Source: Haliotis asinina | Lineage: Eukaryota > Mollusca > Gastropoda > Lepetellida > Haliotidae | Reading direction: 5' to 3' | Assembly: GCF_037392515.1 (NCBI RefSeq) | Contig: NC_090281.1 | Coordinates: forward strand, 1,242,501 to 1,306,500 | Length of the DNA: 64,000 nt | Shown here: positions 1 through 15,500 of the stretch, one piece after another | Position numbering within the stretch: position 1 is the stretch's first letter | Layout of the letters: every line of letters begins with the position of its first letter | The notes under the pieces: model-generated | Told to the model about the DNA's origin: nothing | Databases searched by the model: none | What the model saw: only the letters and a program-made list of their open reading frames with translations | Translations under genes and position numbers: made by a program

Positions 1-119
1 TACAAGCATTGCCCTCAGGCGTGAACAACATGGATCCAGTTACATCACGTATCTCCCATAACCAGTGCCAGACTCGGGGAGAACCACTAGTACTGATGCC
101 CAACAAGTGAACGGTTTCA

Positions 120-350
120 GTCAATCCTCACAATAATCCTTTTCAACCATCCCGTGCAATATGTCGCATGAATCAGCCTCTTCAATAATCCTTTCAATCA
201 CCACTATGATGCTTATCAACCATGCTCATCAATAATCCCTATCAATCACCACTATGATGCTTATCAACCATGCTCATCAATAATCCCTATCAATCATCAC
301 TATGATGCTTATCAACCATGCTCATCAATAATCCCTATCAATCATCCCCT
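120..350. repeat. 48-bp tandem repeat, about 4 copies
   Basis: TATGATGCTT recurs at 205, 253 and 301, a strict 48-bp period, in the intron upstream of gene 1 exon 1. No coding signal is seen in 1-450. Confidence 0.9.
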
Positions 351-450
351 GCAATAAGCTGTATACATTACCACTGACCCGATTTCCGCACACGCCATAT
401 TGTTAACAACCCTGTGATCGACCGTGTCTTCTTGTATATTGCGTGTCCAG

Positions 451-534
451 GCGGCGGGGCGGTACCTGGACAGCAGCCTCGGTGTCCCCATCCACGTCAC
501 CGTCATCAGACTGATGGTCCTGCAGGAACACACC
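451..534 (+). CDS. Gene 1 exon 1 in window: metalloprotease domain, start
   Basis: An AG acceptor ends at 450 and GTAAGT follows 534. The 28 codons end in [13 protein letters not shown], matching the early beta-strand region of ADAMTS catalytic domains. Phase is 0 at both ends. Upstream coding exons are outside the window. Confidence 0.85.
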
Positions 535-3500
535 GTAAGTTCCCGGATGTAATGCTGGCATGGCGAGACATCCACAGCACCTACACGGCAGCTGCCCAGT
601 CAGTGGGTCTCATCTTAACTGTCGTGATGGTTCATTCTGATTCGCAGATTGAAACGTGAGGGTACACCAACAACTCCGCATAGAACTGATCTGTGGAATC
701 AGAACAAATTGTTTACAAATCAGTGAATAATGAACAAAATATAATGACTGCGCAAGAGTTCGAAAACTATTTTGCAATACACGTACAATGGTTTCAATTT
801 GTGTCACCAGCAGTCTCAGACCGTATTACAAGACGGAGAACTCCGGCAAATATTCTGTGTCACGGTTGAATATTCCGTGTCACTGTTGAATGCGCTATGG
901 CGGAGAATGGGACACAGTGAAGGTCATTGCCTACGCAATCAGATTGTTGCCACCTACAATATGCAGAGACACGACCAGGATACATCCTGATACAAAACAC
1001 ATATAAACCGCTGTCTACGAGCCTAACATGTAGACCATGTTGTTTTCCTAGGACGGCCTCAACATCACCTCTGATGCTGATTACACCCTCAACAGTTTCT
1101 GTCAGTGGCAGGAAAAGTTTAACCCTCATGACGACACAGATCCCCGTCACGTGGACGCCGCAAGCCTCATGACAAGGTGAGCTAATTCCCCCAATCATGA
1201 CAAGGTGAGCTAATTCCCCCAATCATGACAAGGTCAGCTAATCCCCCCAATCATGATAATCATGACAATCATGACGTCCTTGTCCTCTCCCTGACAGGAT
1301 CATGGGACATGAATACACCTTGTACTCTTACTGCAATGTGTACCGATACAAATAAGTTACCGTAAGCACTCATGTACGGTAATTATCACGATGAGCCTCA
1401 CTCGGTACGTGTGTACTTAGTCTATTTAATATCAAGAAAGATGTGTCATTCGGTTGCACAACGGCCTGTGTTCACTCTATGTATATGTCTATCACGGGGT
1501 CAATAAAGACTGTTTCAAGGAGAACCTGGTGCACAAAAGTGTGACGGGATCGGTATCAACACTGATTGTTTCAGGGGGAACGTCGTCCAAAAGGGGGTGA
1601 GGGGGTCAATATAAACAATGACTGTTTCAGGGAGAACCTCGTCCACAAGGGAGTGACGGAAACCACAGGTCTGGCGTCCTTGGGGGGAATATGTGTCAAG
1701 GACATGAGGTGCTCAGTGCTCGAGGACAACGGCCTTGACATTGGTCTCACCTTGGCCCACGAGACAGGTCACAGGTACAAAAAGTGTTTTACAGCTAAAT
1801 ATTTGACCTTTCCATGCTTCATGATATTTAATCATGGGGATGTTATTTAGCCACGTAGTATCATAACGTTATCCTAGGCTAGCTAATGTCATTGTTGTTA
1901 TAGCTGTAGGTGTGGTCTGCCTGTACAATTGTTGGCTCATGCCCTGGCGGACACAAGTCTGAACATAACATACTGATTGAGGAGGGAGGGTGGACAGAGT
2001 ACCCGTATAACGCCCCCTGTCTTACAGTTTGAACATGCAGCATGACAGCGAGGGCAATATCTGCGACGACAAGACCAACATCATGTCGACAGGTGGAGGA
2101 GGGGGGGCACCTGCGTTCAAGTGGTCCTCCTGTAGTAGAGACGCCCTCTTCAACTTTCTCTAGTGAGTCTATGCAATACCTGTATATAACTGTCACATGT
2201 TGACGTATCTTAATGTTTCATTTATTTGACGGTTTCTCCACATTCACCAACAGACAGAAGGTAATCATGTTTATCAATGTGTGTGCTTGGTATATATGTG
2301 CCGAATGCACAAACGGGAAAAGTGTGTCATTCAGTGTTTGTTTTTAGAAGTTACCATAGCATCAGATGGAACACTGGAAAAATGTTTGCCTGAAAATCTT
2401 TCTAAATATGCATATCCACAGAATGTACGTAGATATAGTCATTCAGTGAAAGGTGGATGAGAGTTGCAAGCAGATCATAATACCAAGTCTGTTTTTGTAG
2501 CGAAGGTAAGGGAGCCTGTCTACTGGACTCGCCTTCGGCAGTCGGCATTCCCCTTCCCAAAGATCTACCAGGAGTTATCTACCCTGGTGACAAACAGTGC
2601 GAGTTGTTCCTGGGTCAAGGGTCAAAGATCTGTGAGGGAACGTCACTGGTAGATGACTTTGGCGGGGTAAGAGGCAGCGTGTTGTGTAAACTGCACCAGT
2701 CGAAGCTATTTAAACTATCATGACGAGACGCTTTTCTGTAAAGTAACTGTAATTCTCACCGATTTTTCAAAGACAAATTGTAGCAATCACATGTCATTAA
2801 GCAAAATTATACAAAAGTATGAATAGTTTGAATGTTTTACGTCAGATAAATCACTAAAATCTACCGATTCCTTTTTCGATTCGTTGAGTCTTCTCCTGGC
2901 ATGAATCCATTCTTGTGACTTCCCTATTACCTTTATCGGTAATCCAGAGGGTGGGAAACCAGGGATTGACAAGATGAGGATTAATCGATGAACATCAGTG
3001 ATGACACACTGTTATTGGGCTAGTATACAGAAGTTATGGTATGGCCGATCCGCAGCTATTATCCAGTTATGATTGTCTGTTACAGGACGAGTGCAGCAAG
3101 CTCGTCTGTTTTGATCCGAATCTACCTGGACAATGTTCCGGCAGCCAGGCACCAAGAATGGACGGCACGGAGTGCGGGCACAGAAGGGTAGGCATCCGTA
3201 ACAGACAGAATAGACACCAGTCGCAGACAAGTAGGCATCAGTCAGAGAGGTGCTTGATTCTTGTGGAATTGAATGAATGTCACCAGTTACCAGTTCAAGG
3301 TAGATCTCAATTATGTGTTACAGGTTATGACGGGTTTTCCCTGTCAGCAGCGTTCCGATAGTCGTCACCTTATGATGGGCCGCTATTTGATCTTGACTCC
3401 TTAGACGTCGCGCCTTGTAAGCTGACCGGTGTCCTCACTGTATCGTCCTATCATTTCAGTGGTGCATCAGAGGCCGATGCACGGACATAGGGCCTGATGG

Positions 3501-6500
3501 ACCGCCACCCCGAGACGGGGGATGGTCAGAGTGGGATGCTGAATGGTCGGTATGTTCCCGCACGTGCGGGGGCGGAGTCAGGGTGAAGACGAGGAAATGT
3601 GACAGGCCCAGGTCAGTACAGGAGCGAATAATGATGTTTGGACGCGGTTAGGGTTAACACAAGTGGATATGACAGATGGTTGAACGGGTTGTGTCATGAA
3701 GGGGGTGAATAAAGCTAGAAACAGACCAAGGTAAGGATGGGCAAAGACGTGCCTGGCGATTAGTAAGCGAAAATGCCTCCAAATATTGTTAATTTGTGAT
3801 GTAATATAGTTTTTAATTTAAGTTGTTATAAGGTTAACATTTTCTTTCATTTTTTATTTTCATATTTATCTAGACCTCTGTTCGGGGGAAAGACATGCGA
3901 AGGGACTGATGCTAAAGCGAAGCTCTGCAACGTTGAGGTGAGAACACTTTGAGCGTCCTTTACAAGCTGTGTCAATGAGTAATGTATTCTACACAGTGCG
4001 GTGTACTGATAGTAATTCAATGAAAAAAATGTTTTAGGAGAAGGAAAACACATTCCACAGAAAATATGTTGCTGTGTTAGGATGTAAAACAAAACAACAT
4101 GGTGGTGTGTTAACTCGCCTTTCCTCCAGCCCTGCAGCACTAGCCAGTATCGCTACAAGGAGGAGCAGTGTGCTGCCACTGACGTCTACCCCGTGGACGG
4201 GCGTCGCTTCCATTGGCTGCCAGGATATACTGTAGGTAAGGTTGCTGTTGTTGACGGGCGACGCTTCCACTGATTGGCAGGGTATCCACTTGTTGTCATT
4301 GATAATTTAGGTAAGGTAACTGTTGTCGACGTGTAAGGTATCCACTGGTTGTCGGGGATACTCAAGGTAAGGATACTGTTGTAAATGGACGAGGTATCTA
4401 CTTGTTGCAAGGGGATACTGTAGGTAAGGTAACTGTTGTCGACGAGCGAGGCCTTCACTGGTTGTCAGGTGATACTGTATGTAAGGGTACTCTTATCGAC
4501 GAGCGACGCCTCCACTGGCTGTCAGGTGATACTGTAGGTGAGGTGACTATAGTCGATGGAGGATACTTCCACTGGTTGTCAGGTGATACTGTATGTAAGG
4601 GTACTCTTATCGACGAGCGACGCTTCCACTTGCTGTCATGGGATACTGTAGGTGAGGTGACTATAGTCGATGGAGGATACTTCCACTGGTTGCCAGGGGA
4701 TACTTTAGATAAGGTTACTCTTGTCGACGGGCGACGCTTCCACCGGTTGTCATCGGATACTGTAGATAAGGTTACTGTTGTCGACCTACGACGCCTCTAG
4801 TAGTAGGCAGCAGATACAGTAGGTAAGGTTGCTGTTGTCGACCTACGACGCCTCTAGTAGTAGGCAGCAGATACAGTAGGTAAGGTTGCTGTTGTCGACC
4901 TACGACGCCTCTAGTAGTAGGCAGCAGGTACAGTAGGTAAGGTTACTGTTGTCGATGGGCGAGGTATGCTCTGGTTGATAGAGGATACTTTAGGTAAGGT
5001 AACTGTTGTCGACGAGCTAGGTCTCCACTGGTTGCCAGGGGATACTGTAGGTAAAGGTACTGTTGTCGACGGGCGAGGTATCCGTGTTTGTCATCGGATA
5101 CTTTAGGTAAGGTAACTGTTGTCGACTGGCGAGGCCTCCACTAGTTGTCAGGGGATACTGTATGTAAGGTGAGGACTCAGCTGGTTGTCAGGGGATACTT
5201 TAGGTAAGGTAACTGTTGTCGACGGGCGAGGTATGCCCTGGTTGCCAAAGGATGCTTTAGGTAAGGTAACTGTTGTCGACGGGCGAGGTATCCACTAGTT
5301 CTCAGGGAATACTTTAGGCAAGGTAACTGTTGCCGACGTGCAAGGTATCCACTAGTTCTCAGGGAATACTTTAGGTACGGTAACTGTTGTCAACGGGCGA
5401 GGCCTCCACTGGTTGTCAGAAGTATCCTATAGGGTTTATGGCCTGTGAGCGTTCTTGTTATGGAAGAACCTGGATATTCTGGGCGTTCAAGAAGTCTTGG
5501 ACAATTCGCGGTGTGTGAGGCCTTGCGTTGTCATGCTAGAGGTGCTGAGGTGTTCCCAGCGGAGAAATGGTATTGCCACGAGCTGAAGAATGTTATCTCT
5601 ATGTCACTGAGTCTCCACATATCACGACCAACTGTGTTGCTGCCTCCCACAAATATCTCCCCACACTATCACACCGAAGGGTGCTCGTTTTGGATGAAGT
5701 CCGACGCTGGTCTTTCTCCCCCTGCAACGGTATACTCGCATCCGACCATCATTATGGGACGTGCCAGATCGACTTTCGTCTGGAAACAACACTCGCTACA
5801 AATCTCGTACCAGCCACCGACGTACAGTCTTTAACCACTGTATCCGCCGACGGCGATGTTTCTGGGTCAATGTAGACGTCATAACACGGTACGTTGACCG
5901 ATGACATGTTCTAGAGCCTTTGCTGCTATTTCCGTTGCTGGGAAACCCGGTTGTGCAGATGAAGAGTACACAGATGGCGTGTTCGGTCGTCACACGCCAT
6001 ATGTCTGATCAGCATGCCCATCTAAGATGTGTGCATTTTCATATTGAAATACTTTAACAGAAAACAGAAAAAAAATGTGTTAGCTTTCTTTGGTCCATGT
6101 GTTTAGTTCCCTTATGTCAGCGGTCTTGTGTGTGGACAGGTGACAGCGTGTGTATGCTGTACTGCAGTCCGGTTGGGGACGAAACCATCCACCTGAGGGG
6201 GGTCGGGATGAGCACTGACTACAAGGATGGTACAGAGTGTGACTCTGATGCCCGTGGCACCTACAACCGATGTGTGTTGGGGAAGTGCAGGGTAAGTGTT
6301 TGTGCGTTTGTGGTTTTGTATAGGGAGATGGAATCCAGTTTTGCTACTTGACAGGACCACAAAGACGTGAAGTAACATGTGTGCATACATCCCATGTTCC
6401 ACGGTCTCCCTGTATTGTACGATGCCACAATGATATTTTGCATATATAATATATGTATAATGTTCTTCCACCTTAACGCTCCGCAGTCGTCTGGCATTCT

Positions 6501-9500
6501 ATAGCGTGTTCAACTTATCCGTCCCCGCACATCCGTTCAGTCATTCAAACTGACCTTAATTTTAAGTATTTAGTGCTGTTAGTTTTTTCACCATTCTTTA
6601 TGTGTGTACAAGTATGTTCAAGTAGCTGACATTTGGTGCGGACCTGGTGATATGTTTAGCTTCCTGTGTGTAGCTCCATATGTGTTCACAAAGTTAGCCA
6701 GTGCAGGTTGACCAGAAATTGTTTTATTGTAGTTAAAAGGTCACACTGTAAGCATGTGTACATGGAATAGTTATTGACAGTCTGGAAGATTTTGAACGTG
6801 ATGGAGCACAGCCTACAATGTCGGGAGGAAAATGTCTGACAGGAATTAAATGCATAAAATTAAATGAATAAGCGCCTTGGTGTGTTCTACTACGTGTTGT
6901 GTTGGGGTAACGAAATTAATCTTTGGTTTTTCTGAGGTTTCTGGTTGTTTTTGTTGTTTTCCAATCTGGATCATGCAGTTCCAAATATTGAGCCACATAC
7001 ATCATTTCTCCTCCATGTATAATTGAATGATAAGGATCTCCTTTCCCTTCACACTAGAGTATGTAAATCGTGTCTATTTATGGGCATCTGGCACATAAAA
7101 TTTGAATTGTGGGTTATTCATGATGAAAACCAAAAAGGGAGCGGATTCCGGTGAAATGTCACTGTCATCGGTCCACAGATACACGAAGTTAGATTGGTCA
7201 TTCATACAGATATCCATAGATCTTTCCGGTTTCCCATGAGACATAAATGTGTGAGTAAAGTTTAGTTTGTCCAATATGTGATGTATGGCACAATGGAAAA
7301 TAGACATATATGTCACAACGTTCCAAAACAGCATGACAAAAACTGTAATATCAAAGGGAAATTCACTTATTTTAATCTTTGTTCAATGTGGTCTCCATTC
7401 TTTTCCACAACTTTCTTTCACGCTGAAATCCTTTTACATATTTCTTCTTCTGATATCTCCTCCCATGACATAATTATCGTGCCTTTTAACACCCGCGTGG
7501 TCAATTTGTCTGTCACTCTTCAATAAACTTTCTCCTTTTGAGAGTCCCATATGGCATTGCATTTATTGGCAACTGACAATACTCGCATGATCATGTGTGT
7601 CTGGTTCAGTTAGGTCACGTCCAAACTGCAACCCCAGACAGCATGTTATAATCCATTGTGCTATTTCTTGCATTTCGACCTTATACATGTACCTAGTTTA
7701 ATACATGCATGGCTGATCTCTGTACACACTTAAGATTTCTGTTCTGTGTGCAAGGCGTTTGGGTGTGATGGAGTCAGCGACACCACCGCACGTCTCGACA
7801 TCTGTGGCATCTGCAGCGGCAGCAACAACACCTGTGAGAAGAAGACGGGGAGTTTCTTCCGAGGGGAGGAAAAAAGTGAGTTGGGCGATCGCACATCCTT
7901 GACTTTTTGTGTTAGAGACGTCAGACCTGCATCTCAACAAATCATTACAGGTCAATTAAATTTCAAGAAATGGAACAGAAGTTGCAGTAGTCTTCCAGTA
8001 CAGATCAAACCATAGTTAATGGTCTGTTTCAGGCTACGTGACGTTTCTGACAATTCCTAGAGGGTCAACAGGAATCAAGATGACCAACGACAACCGTTAC
8101 ACCTGGATGAGTGAGTGGTACTTGTAGCATCAAATGCCTCAGTCGAAGAGACTGAAAAGGCAAATATCAGGCAGTGATTACCGATTTCTGAAGGTTTCCG
8201 TTCTGCCTTTTCCAGCAGGTGCACTTGTCACCTATTTCTGCATGTTTTCATCTTTATTGTTCCCGCAGGTATACGTGTGAATGGCCGACGTCTGTTCAAC
8301 ACAAACGGACGCCAAAAGGACAAGAAAGACGCATACAGCAGGGAGGGTGTTAAAGTGTTGTATGCCCCGTACGGCCCTGAGAGTATCCAGATCCAAGGAC
8401 CAGTTCCCATGCAGCTTGAGGCACAGGTACCAGATGTGTCAGGTCATGCACAGCTGCAGGACCTGGCACTTGATGAATTGTCCCACTTCACGTACAGCTG
8501 TAGTACTGGGGACATAATTAATTACTTCACTTCTTACTACAGCTCTAGGATACAGCCCCTTATTAATTGTCTCACTTCCTGTAAGCTGTATGACCGGGTA
8601 CGTTATCAATTCTCTCACTTCCCATACAGCTGTAGAACACGGCACTTTAGTGATTGTATTTTTTCCCGTTCATTGGGAACCGGGCATTACACTAACTGTC
8701 TCACTTCCCGTACAGCTCTAGGAACGGGCCCAGCCGTCTTGTATTGTCATCACCAGAGTAATGATGGTAAATGTGCTTGAAGCTGTTTCATCATAACACC
8801 AGGACACCGCACACAACACCATCCATCACAACACCAATCCACAGCACAGTCCACCCTATGCACTATGTCAAAACAACACCCACTTACCACACCAACAACC
8901 ATTAACTATAGCATCCACCACAACACTCTTCCTCCACACAACACAACGACCGCAGCCTATCACAAGCCCACTACATCATGTACAGGTTTACCGGCTCTTT
9001 GGCTACACCTACTCTGACGTCAACCCAGAGATCTACTACGAGTTCTACCAGCCCCTGTCTACTCCCCTGCAATACACGTGGACGATCCAGGAGGGACCTT
9101 GCAGCACCACTTGTGGACACGGTATGTCACGGGGAAGGACGGACCGAGCGACCGACGGACTGTTGATGAAAAGACGCCTATTCTGACACCAACAGGTGAT
9201 GAAAGAAAGACCTAGGTTTTGAAGTCTTCATGCTGGCACCCTATCACCCTACTTGCGTTTTTCTCTGTCTCTCAGTCTAAGTAAACTACATCCTCAGTAC
9301 TTTTCGTTACACTCCACTACTGAGTCTAACAAAACCTTAGGGGAGGTTGCGTCAGGTAACCTTTGAGATTGACCAATCAGAACACAGCTTACCAAACCGC
9401 AAAAGTGGACATTCGCACATACCTTTCGAACATTTTATCTCAAAAAGGTTCGTACCCGAACGATTCCGAATGCTATTTTGCTCGGAACGCTCGCTTCCGA

Positions 9501-12500
9501 GTGATGCACACGCCGTACGTACAACCATGACAACGGTGAGTACACAGTCGCTACAAATAGTGTTTTTGACAATATTCAAGGACGTCATCTTGCGGAAATA
9601 TTAGCTAATGGAAACCATGTCAACAGAAAACCCAAAGCGTATATAATGCAGGTCAAATAACTGTGTTATATGCGGTTTTTTGTTAATGAAGAAATCTGTG
9701 TCAGTGACCTGAATATTTTGAAAGCCCCTCCGATCCCTAGATAGTAGCCGTTGTCTGTTTGGTTAAATCTATTTAACCGTCTCGCGTTTGATTGGACGGT
9801 CATTGTTCGCTCAAAGGTTACCTGACGCGACCTTCTACTAGGTTTTGTTAGACTCAGTGGTGGAGTGTAACGAAATACACTGAGACTAAGTTTACTTACT
9901 TATCTGTACAACATTATAAGACTGTGTTTGTCACTTTGTATATGGCAACCTGTGACAATATACGACTGTATTTCCAGTGTACCTATCTGTTTCGGACAGC
10001 ATGTGGCCGTTCATGGATTCTACTGTATGTTGCTGTGTTTATTTGTATGGGGGCGCGCGGTGAGCGAGCTGTCTAAAGCGCTAGGCTAGAGATCCAACGA
10101 GGTTAAGGTGTCAGGATCGACCCTACCTATGACCGGGTGTAAAAACCTTGGAGTCAGCTTCGTGTGCAGACTCTTTCCGTTTTCTCACAACCCCCCACTG
10201 TACAGTACACGCACCTGTGCGTTCAAAAGAACCCACGAATTCGTTTCTATATGACCAGATGGTGGGCACGTTTATAGGTGCAAACACCTTGTTGAGGGTA
10301 CAGCAACGTGCAGTTAACTTGGTCAAAGTACTTTGACTAATCTTCTACCCAGCTCTGAATTAGGTAGCTAGCTAGGATGAGAGAGCCACAAAAAACTCGG
10401 TGCACCTGTGTACTCCCCTGGGAGTTGAAACTGACAATACGGTGTGACGCTGAGACATCCAATGATCGTGGGAACAAGTACCAGAGCCTCGAACAAGCAC
10501 TAGTTGCATGGATCTGTGTGCTATATAAATATCCTATAATATGTGGCTGCATATGACTGTATATCTGACGGTATATGTGACTGTGTATCATCGAGGGTGT
10601 ATCTGGCGGTGTATGTGAGTACATCTGTCGGTGCATATGGTCCTGTATATCTGACGGTATATGTGACTGTGTGTCATCGAGGGTGTATCTGGCGGTGTAT
10701 GTGAGTATATCTCTCGGTGCATATGGTCCTGTATATCTGACGGTGTATGTGAGTATATCTGTCGGAGCACATGGCTCTGTATATCTGACGGTGTATGTGA
10801 CTGTGTATCATCGAGAGTGTTTCTGGCGGTGTACGTGAGTATATCTGTCGGTGCATATGGCTCTGTATATCTGACGGTGTATGTGACTGTGTATCATCGA
10901 GGGTGTATCTGGCGGTGTATGTGAGTATATCTGTCGGAGCATATGGCTCTGTATATCTGACGGTGTATGTGACTGTGTATCATCGAGGGTGTATCTGGCG
11001 GTGTATGTGAGTATATCTGTCGGTGCATATGACTCTGTATATCTGACGGTGTATGTGACTGTGTATCATCGAGGGTGTATCTGGCGGTGTATGTGAGTAT
11101 ATCTGTCGGTGCATATGGCTCTGTATATCTGATGGTGTATGTGACTGTGTATCATCGAGGGTGTATCTGACGGTGTACGTGAGTATATCTGTCGGTGCAT
11201 ATGGCTCTGTATATCTGACGGTGTATGTGACTGTGTATCATCGAGGGTGTATCTGACGGTGTACGTGAGTATATCTCTCGCTGCATATGATCCTGTATAT
11301 CTGACGGTGCATATGGCTCTGTATATCTGACGGTGTATGTGACTGTGTATCATCGAGGGTGTATCTGGCGGTGTATGTGAGTATATCTGTCGGTGCATAT
11401 GACTCTGTATATCTGATGGTGTACGTTACGTTGCCCAGGCTCCAGACCGGTTGAAGCTGTGTGTGTGCGGGTCGACGGCGGGGCCAGGGTGGCGAAAAGC
11501 AACTGTGACGAGGGGTCGAAGCCTGACACCAAGCCGAGAGTCTGTCAGCAGCCGCCGTGCCCACCCAGGTCGGTGTAGTGTGAAGACATACGTAGACCAC
11601 GTGAAACAAATAAACACGAAATGTGTACAACCCTTAATACTTTCACGCAGAGGGGAACTGTAGCATACGACACATACAGAACTCATAAAGAACATGTGGA
11701 GAACACTTACAGACGTGGAGAATGAAAAGGGCATTTGCAGAACACATGAAGACGTGTTGAATACGCACTTGGCATTTGGCAGAACACAAGAGTATATCAG
11801 AAGTCTATGTAGCGTGTAGATTGGCATTATCGGGGACATTAATACACACAACGCCTATGTAGTGTGATAGAGGACATCAATACACACGACGTCTATGTAG
11901 TGTGTAGATTATCATTATTGAGGAGATCAATACACACGACGTCTATGTAGTGTGTAGATTGACATTATAGAGGACACCAATACACATGACGTCTATGTAG
12001 TGTGTAGATTGACATTATAAGGGACATCAATACACACGACGTCTATGTAGTGTGTAATTTGACATTATAGTGGACATCAATACACACGCCGTCTATGTAG
12101 TGTGTAGATTGACATTATAAGGGACATCGATCAATACACACGACGTCTATGTAGTGTGTAGATTGACATTATAGAGGACATGAATACACATGACGTCTAT
12201 GTAGTGTGTAGATTGTCATTATAAGGGACATCGAATAAATACACACGACGTCTATGTAGTGTGTAGATTGACATTATAGAGGACATCAATACACACGCCG
12301 TCTATGTAGTGTGTAGATTGACATTATAGAGGACATCAATACACACGCCGTCTATGTAGTGTGTAGATTGACATTATAGAGGACATCAATACACATGACG
12401 TCTATGTAGTGTGTAGACTGACATTATAGAGGACATCAATACACACGACGTCTATGTAGTGTGTAGATTGTCATCATAGAGGACATCAATACACACGCCG

Positions 12501-15500
12501 TCTATGTAGTGTGTAGATTGACATTATAGAGGACATCAATACACACTCCGTCTATGTAGTGTGTAGATTGACATTATAGAGGACATCAATACACATGACG
12601 TCTATGTAGTGTGTAGACTGACGTTATAGAGGAGATCAATACACACGCCGTCTATGTAGTGTGTAGATTGACATTATAGAGGACATCAACACACACGCCG
12701 TCTATGTAGTGTGTAGATTGACATTATAGAGGACATCAATACACACGCCGTCTATGTAGTGTGTAGATTGACATTATAGAGGACATCAATACACATGACG
12801 TCTATGTAGTGTGTAGATTGATATTATAAGGGACATCGAATAAATACACACGACGTCTATGTAGTGTGTAGATTGACATTATAGAGGACATCAATACACA
12901 CGCCGTCTATGTAGTGTGTAGATTGACATTATAGAGGACATCAATACACACGCCGTCTATGTAGTGTGTAGATTGACATTATAGAGGACATCAATACACA
13001 TGACGTCTATGTAGTGTGTAGATTGACATCATAGAGGACATCAATACACATGACGTCTATGTAGTGTGTAGACTGACATTATAGAGGACATCAATACACA
13101 CTCCGTCTATGTAGTGTGTAGATTGTCATTATAGAGGACATCAATACACATGACGTCTATGTAGTGTGTAGACTGACATTATAGAGGACATCAATACACA
13201 CGACGTCTATGTAGTGTGTAGACTGACATTATAGAGGACATCAATACACACGAAGTCTATGTAGTGTGTAGATTGACATTATAGAGGACATCAATACACA
13301 CTCCGTCTATGTAGTGTGTAGATTGACATTATAGAGGAGATCAATACACACGCCGTCTATGTAGTGTGTAGATTGTCATTATAGAGGAGATCAATACACA
13401 CACCGTCTATGTAGTGTGTAGATTGTCATCATAGAGGACATCAATACACACGCCGTCTATGTAGTGTGTAGATTGACATTATAGAGGAGATCAATACACA
13501 CGCCGTCTATGTAGTGTGTAGATTGTCATTATAGAGGACATCAATACACACGCCGTCTATGTAGTGTGTAGATTGACATTATAGAGGAGATCAATACACA
13601 CACCGTCTATGTAGTGTGTAGATTGACATTATAGAGGACATCAATACACACGACGTCTATGTAGTGTGTAGATTGACATTATAGAGGACATCAATACACA
13701 CGCCGTCTATGTAGTGTGTAGATTGACATTATAGAGGACATCAATACACACGCCGTCTATGTAGTGTGTAGACTGACGTTATAGAGGACATCAATACACA
13801 CTCCGTCTATGTAGTGTGTAGACTGACGTTATAGAGGACACCAATACACATGACGTCTATGTAGTGTGTAGATTGTCATTATAGAGGACATCAATACACA
13901 CGACGTCTATGTAGTGTATAGATTGTCATTATAGAGGACATCAATACACACGCCGTCTATGTAGTGTGTAGATTGACATTATAAGGGACATCGATCAATA
14001 CACACGCCGTCTATGTAGTGTGTAGATTGACATTATAGAGGACATCAATACACACGCCGTCTATGTAGTGTGTAGACTGACGTTATAGAGGACATCAATA
14101 CACACGACGTCTATGTAGTGTATAGATTGTCATTATAGAGGACATCAATACACACGCCGTCTATGTAGTGTGTAGATTGACATTATAAGGTACATCGATC
14201 AATACACACGACGTCTATGTAGTGTGTAGATTCACATTATAGAGGAGATCAATACACACGCCGTCTATGTAGTGTGAAGATTGTCATTAAAGAGGACATC
14301 AATACACACGCCGTCTGTGTAGTGTGTAGATTGTCATTATAGAGGACATCAATACACACGCCATCTATGTAGTGTGTAGATTGACATTATAGAGGACATC
14401 AATACACACGCCGTCTATGTAGTGTGTAGACTGACATTACAGAGGACATCGATCAATACACACGACGTCTATGTAGTGTGTAGATTGACATTATAGAGGA
14501 GATCAATACACACGCCGTCTATGTAGTGTGTAGATTGTCATTATAGAGGAGATCAATACACACGCCGTCTGTGTAGTGTGTAGATTGTCATTATAGAGGA
14601 CATCAATACACACGCCGTCTATGTAGTGTGTAGATTGACATTATAGAGGACATCAATACACATTCCGTCTATGTGGTGTGTAGATTGACATTATAGAGGA
14701 GATCAATACACACGCCGTCTATGTAGTGTGTAGATTGTCATTATAGAGGACATCAATACACACGACGTCTATGTAGTGTATAGATTGTCATTATAGAGGA
14801 CATCAATACACACGCCGTCTATGTAGTGTGTAGATTGACATTATAAGGGACATCGATCAATACACACGCCGTCTATGTAGTGTGTAGATTGTCATTATAG
14901 AGGACATCAATACACACGCCGTCTATGTAGTGTGTAGATTGACATTATAGAGGAGATCAATACACACGCCGTCTATGTAGTGTGTAGATTGTCATTATAG
15001 AGGACATCAATATACACGCCGTCTATGTAGTGTGTAGATTGACATTATAGAGGACATCAATACACACTCCGTCTATGTAGTGTGTAGATTGACATTATAG
15101 AGGACATCAATACACACGCCGTCTATGTAGTGTGTAGATTGACAATATAGAGGACATCAATACACACTCCGTCTATGTAGTGTGTAGATCGATATTATAG
15201 AGGACATCAATACACACGCCGTCTATGTAGTGTGTAGACTGACGTTATAGAGTACATCAATACACATGACGTCTATGTAGTGTGTAGATTGACATTATAG
15301 AGGACACCAATACACATGACGTCTATGTAGTGTGTAGATTGACATTATAAGGTACATCGATCAATACACACGACGTCTATGTAGTGTGTAGATTGACATT
15401 ATAGAGGAGATCAATACACACGCCGTCTATGTAGTGTGTAGATTGTCATTATAGAGGACATCAATACACACTCCGTCTATGTAGTGTGTAGACTGACATT

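Noticed and set aside
5445..5834. 129-codon + frame
   Set aside because: It is the shadow of a Tc1-like relic on the opposite strand.
6121..6139. Alternative acceptor for gene 1 exon 10 at 6120
   Set aside because: It gives an in-frame TGA within a few codons; the acceptor at 6139 preserves frame and homology.
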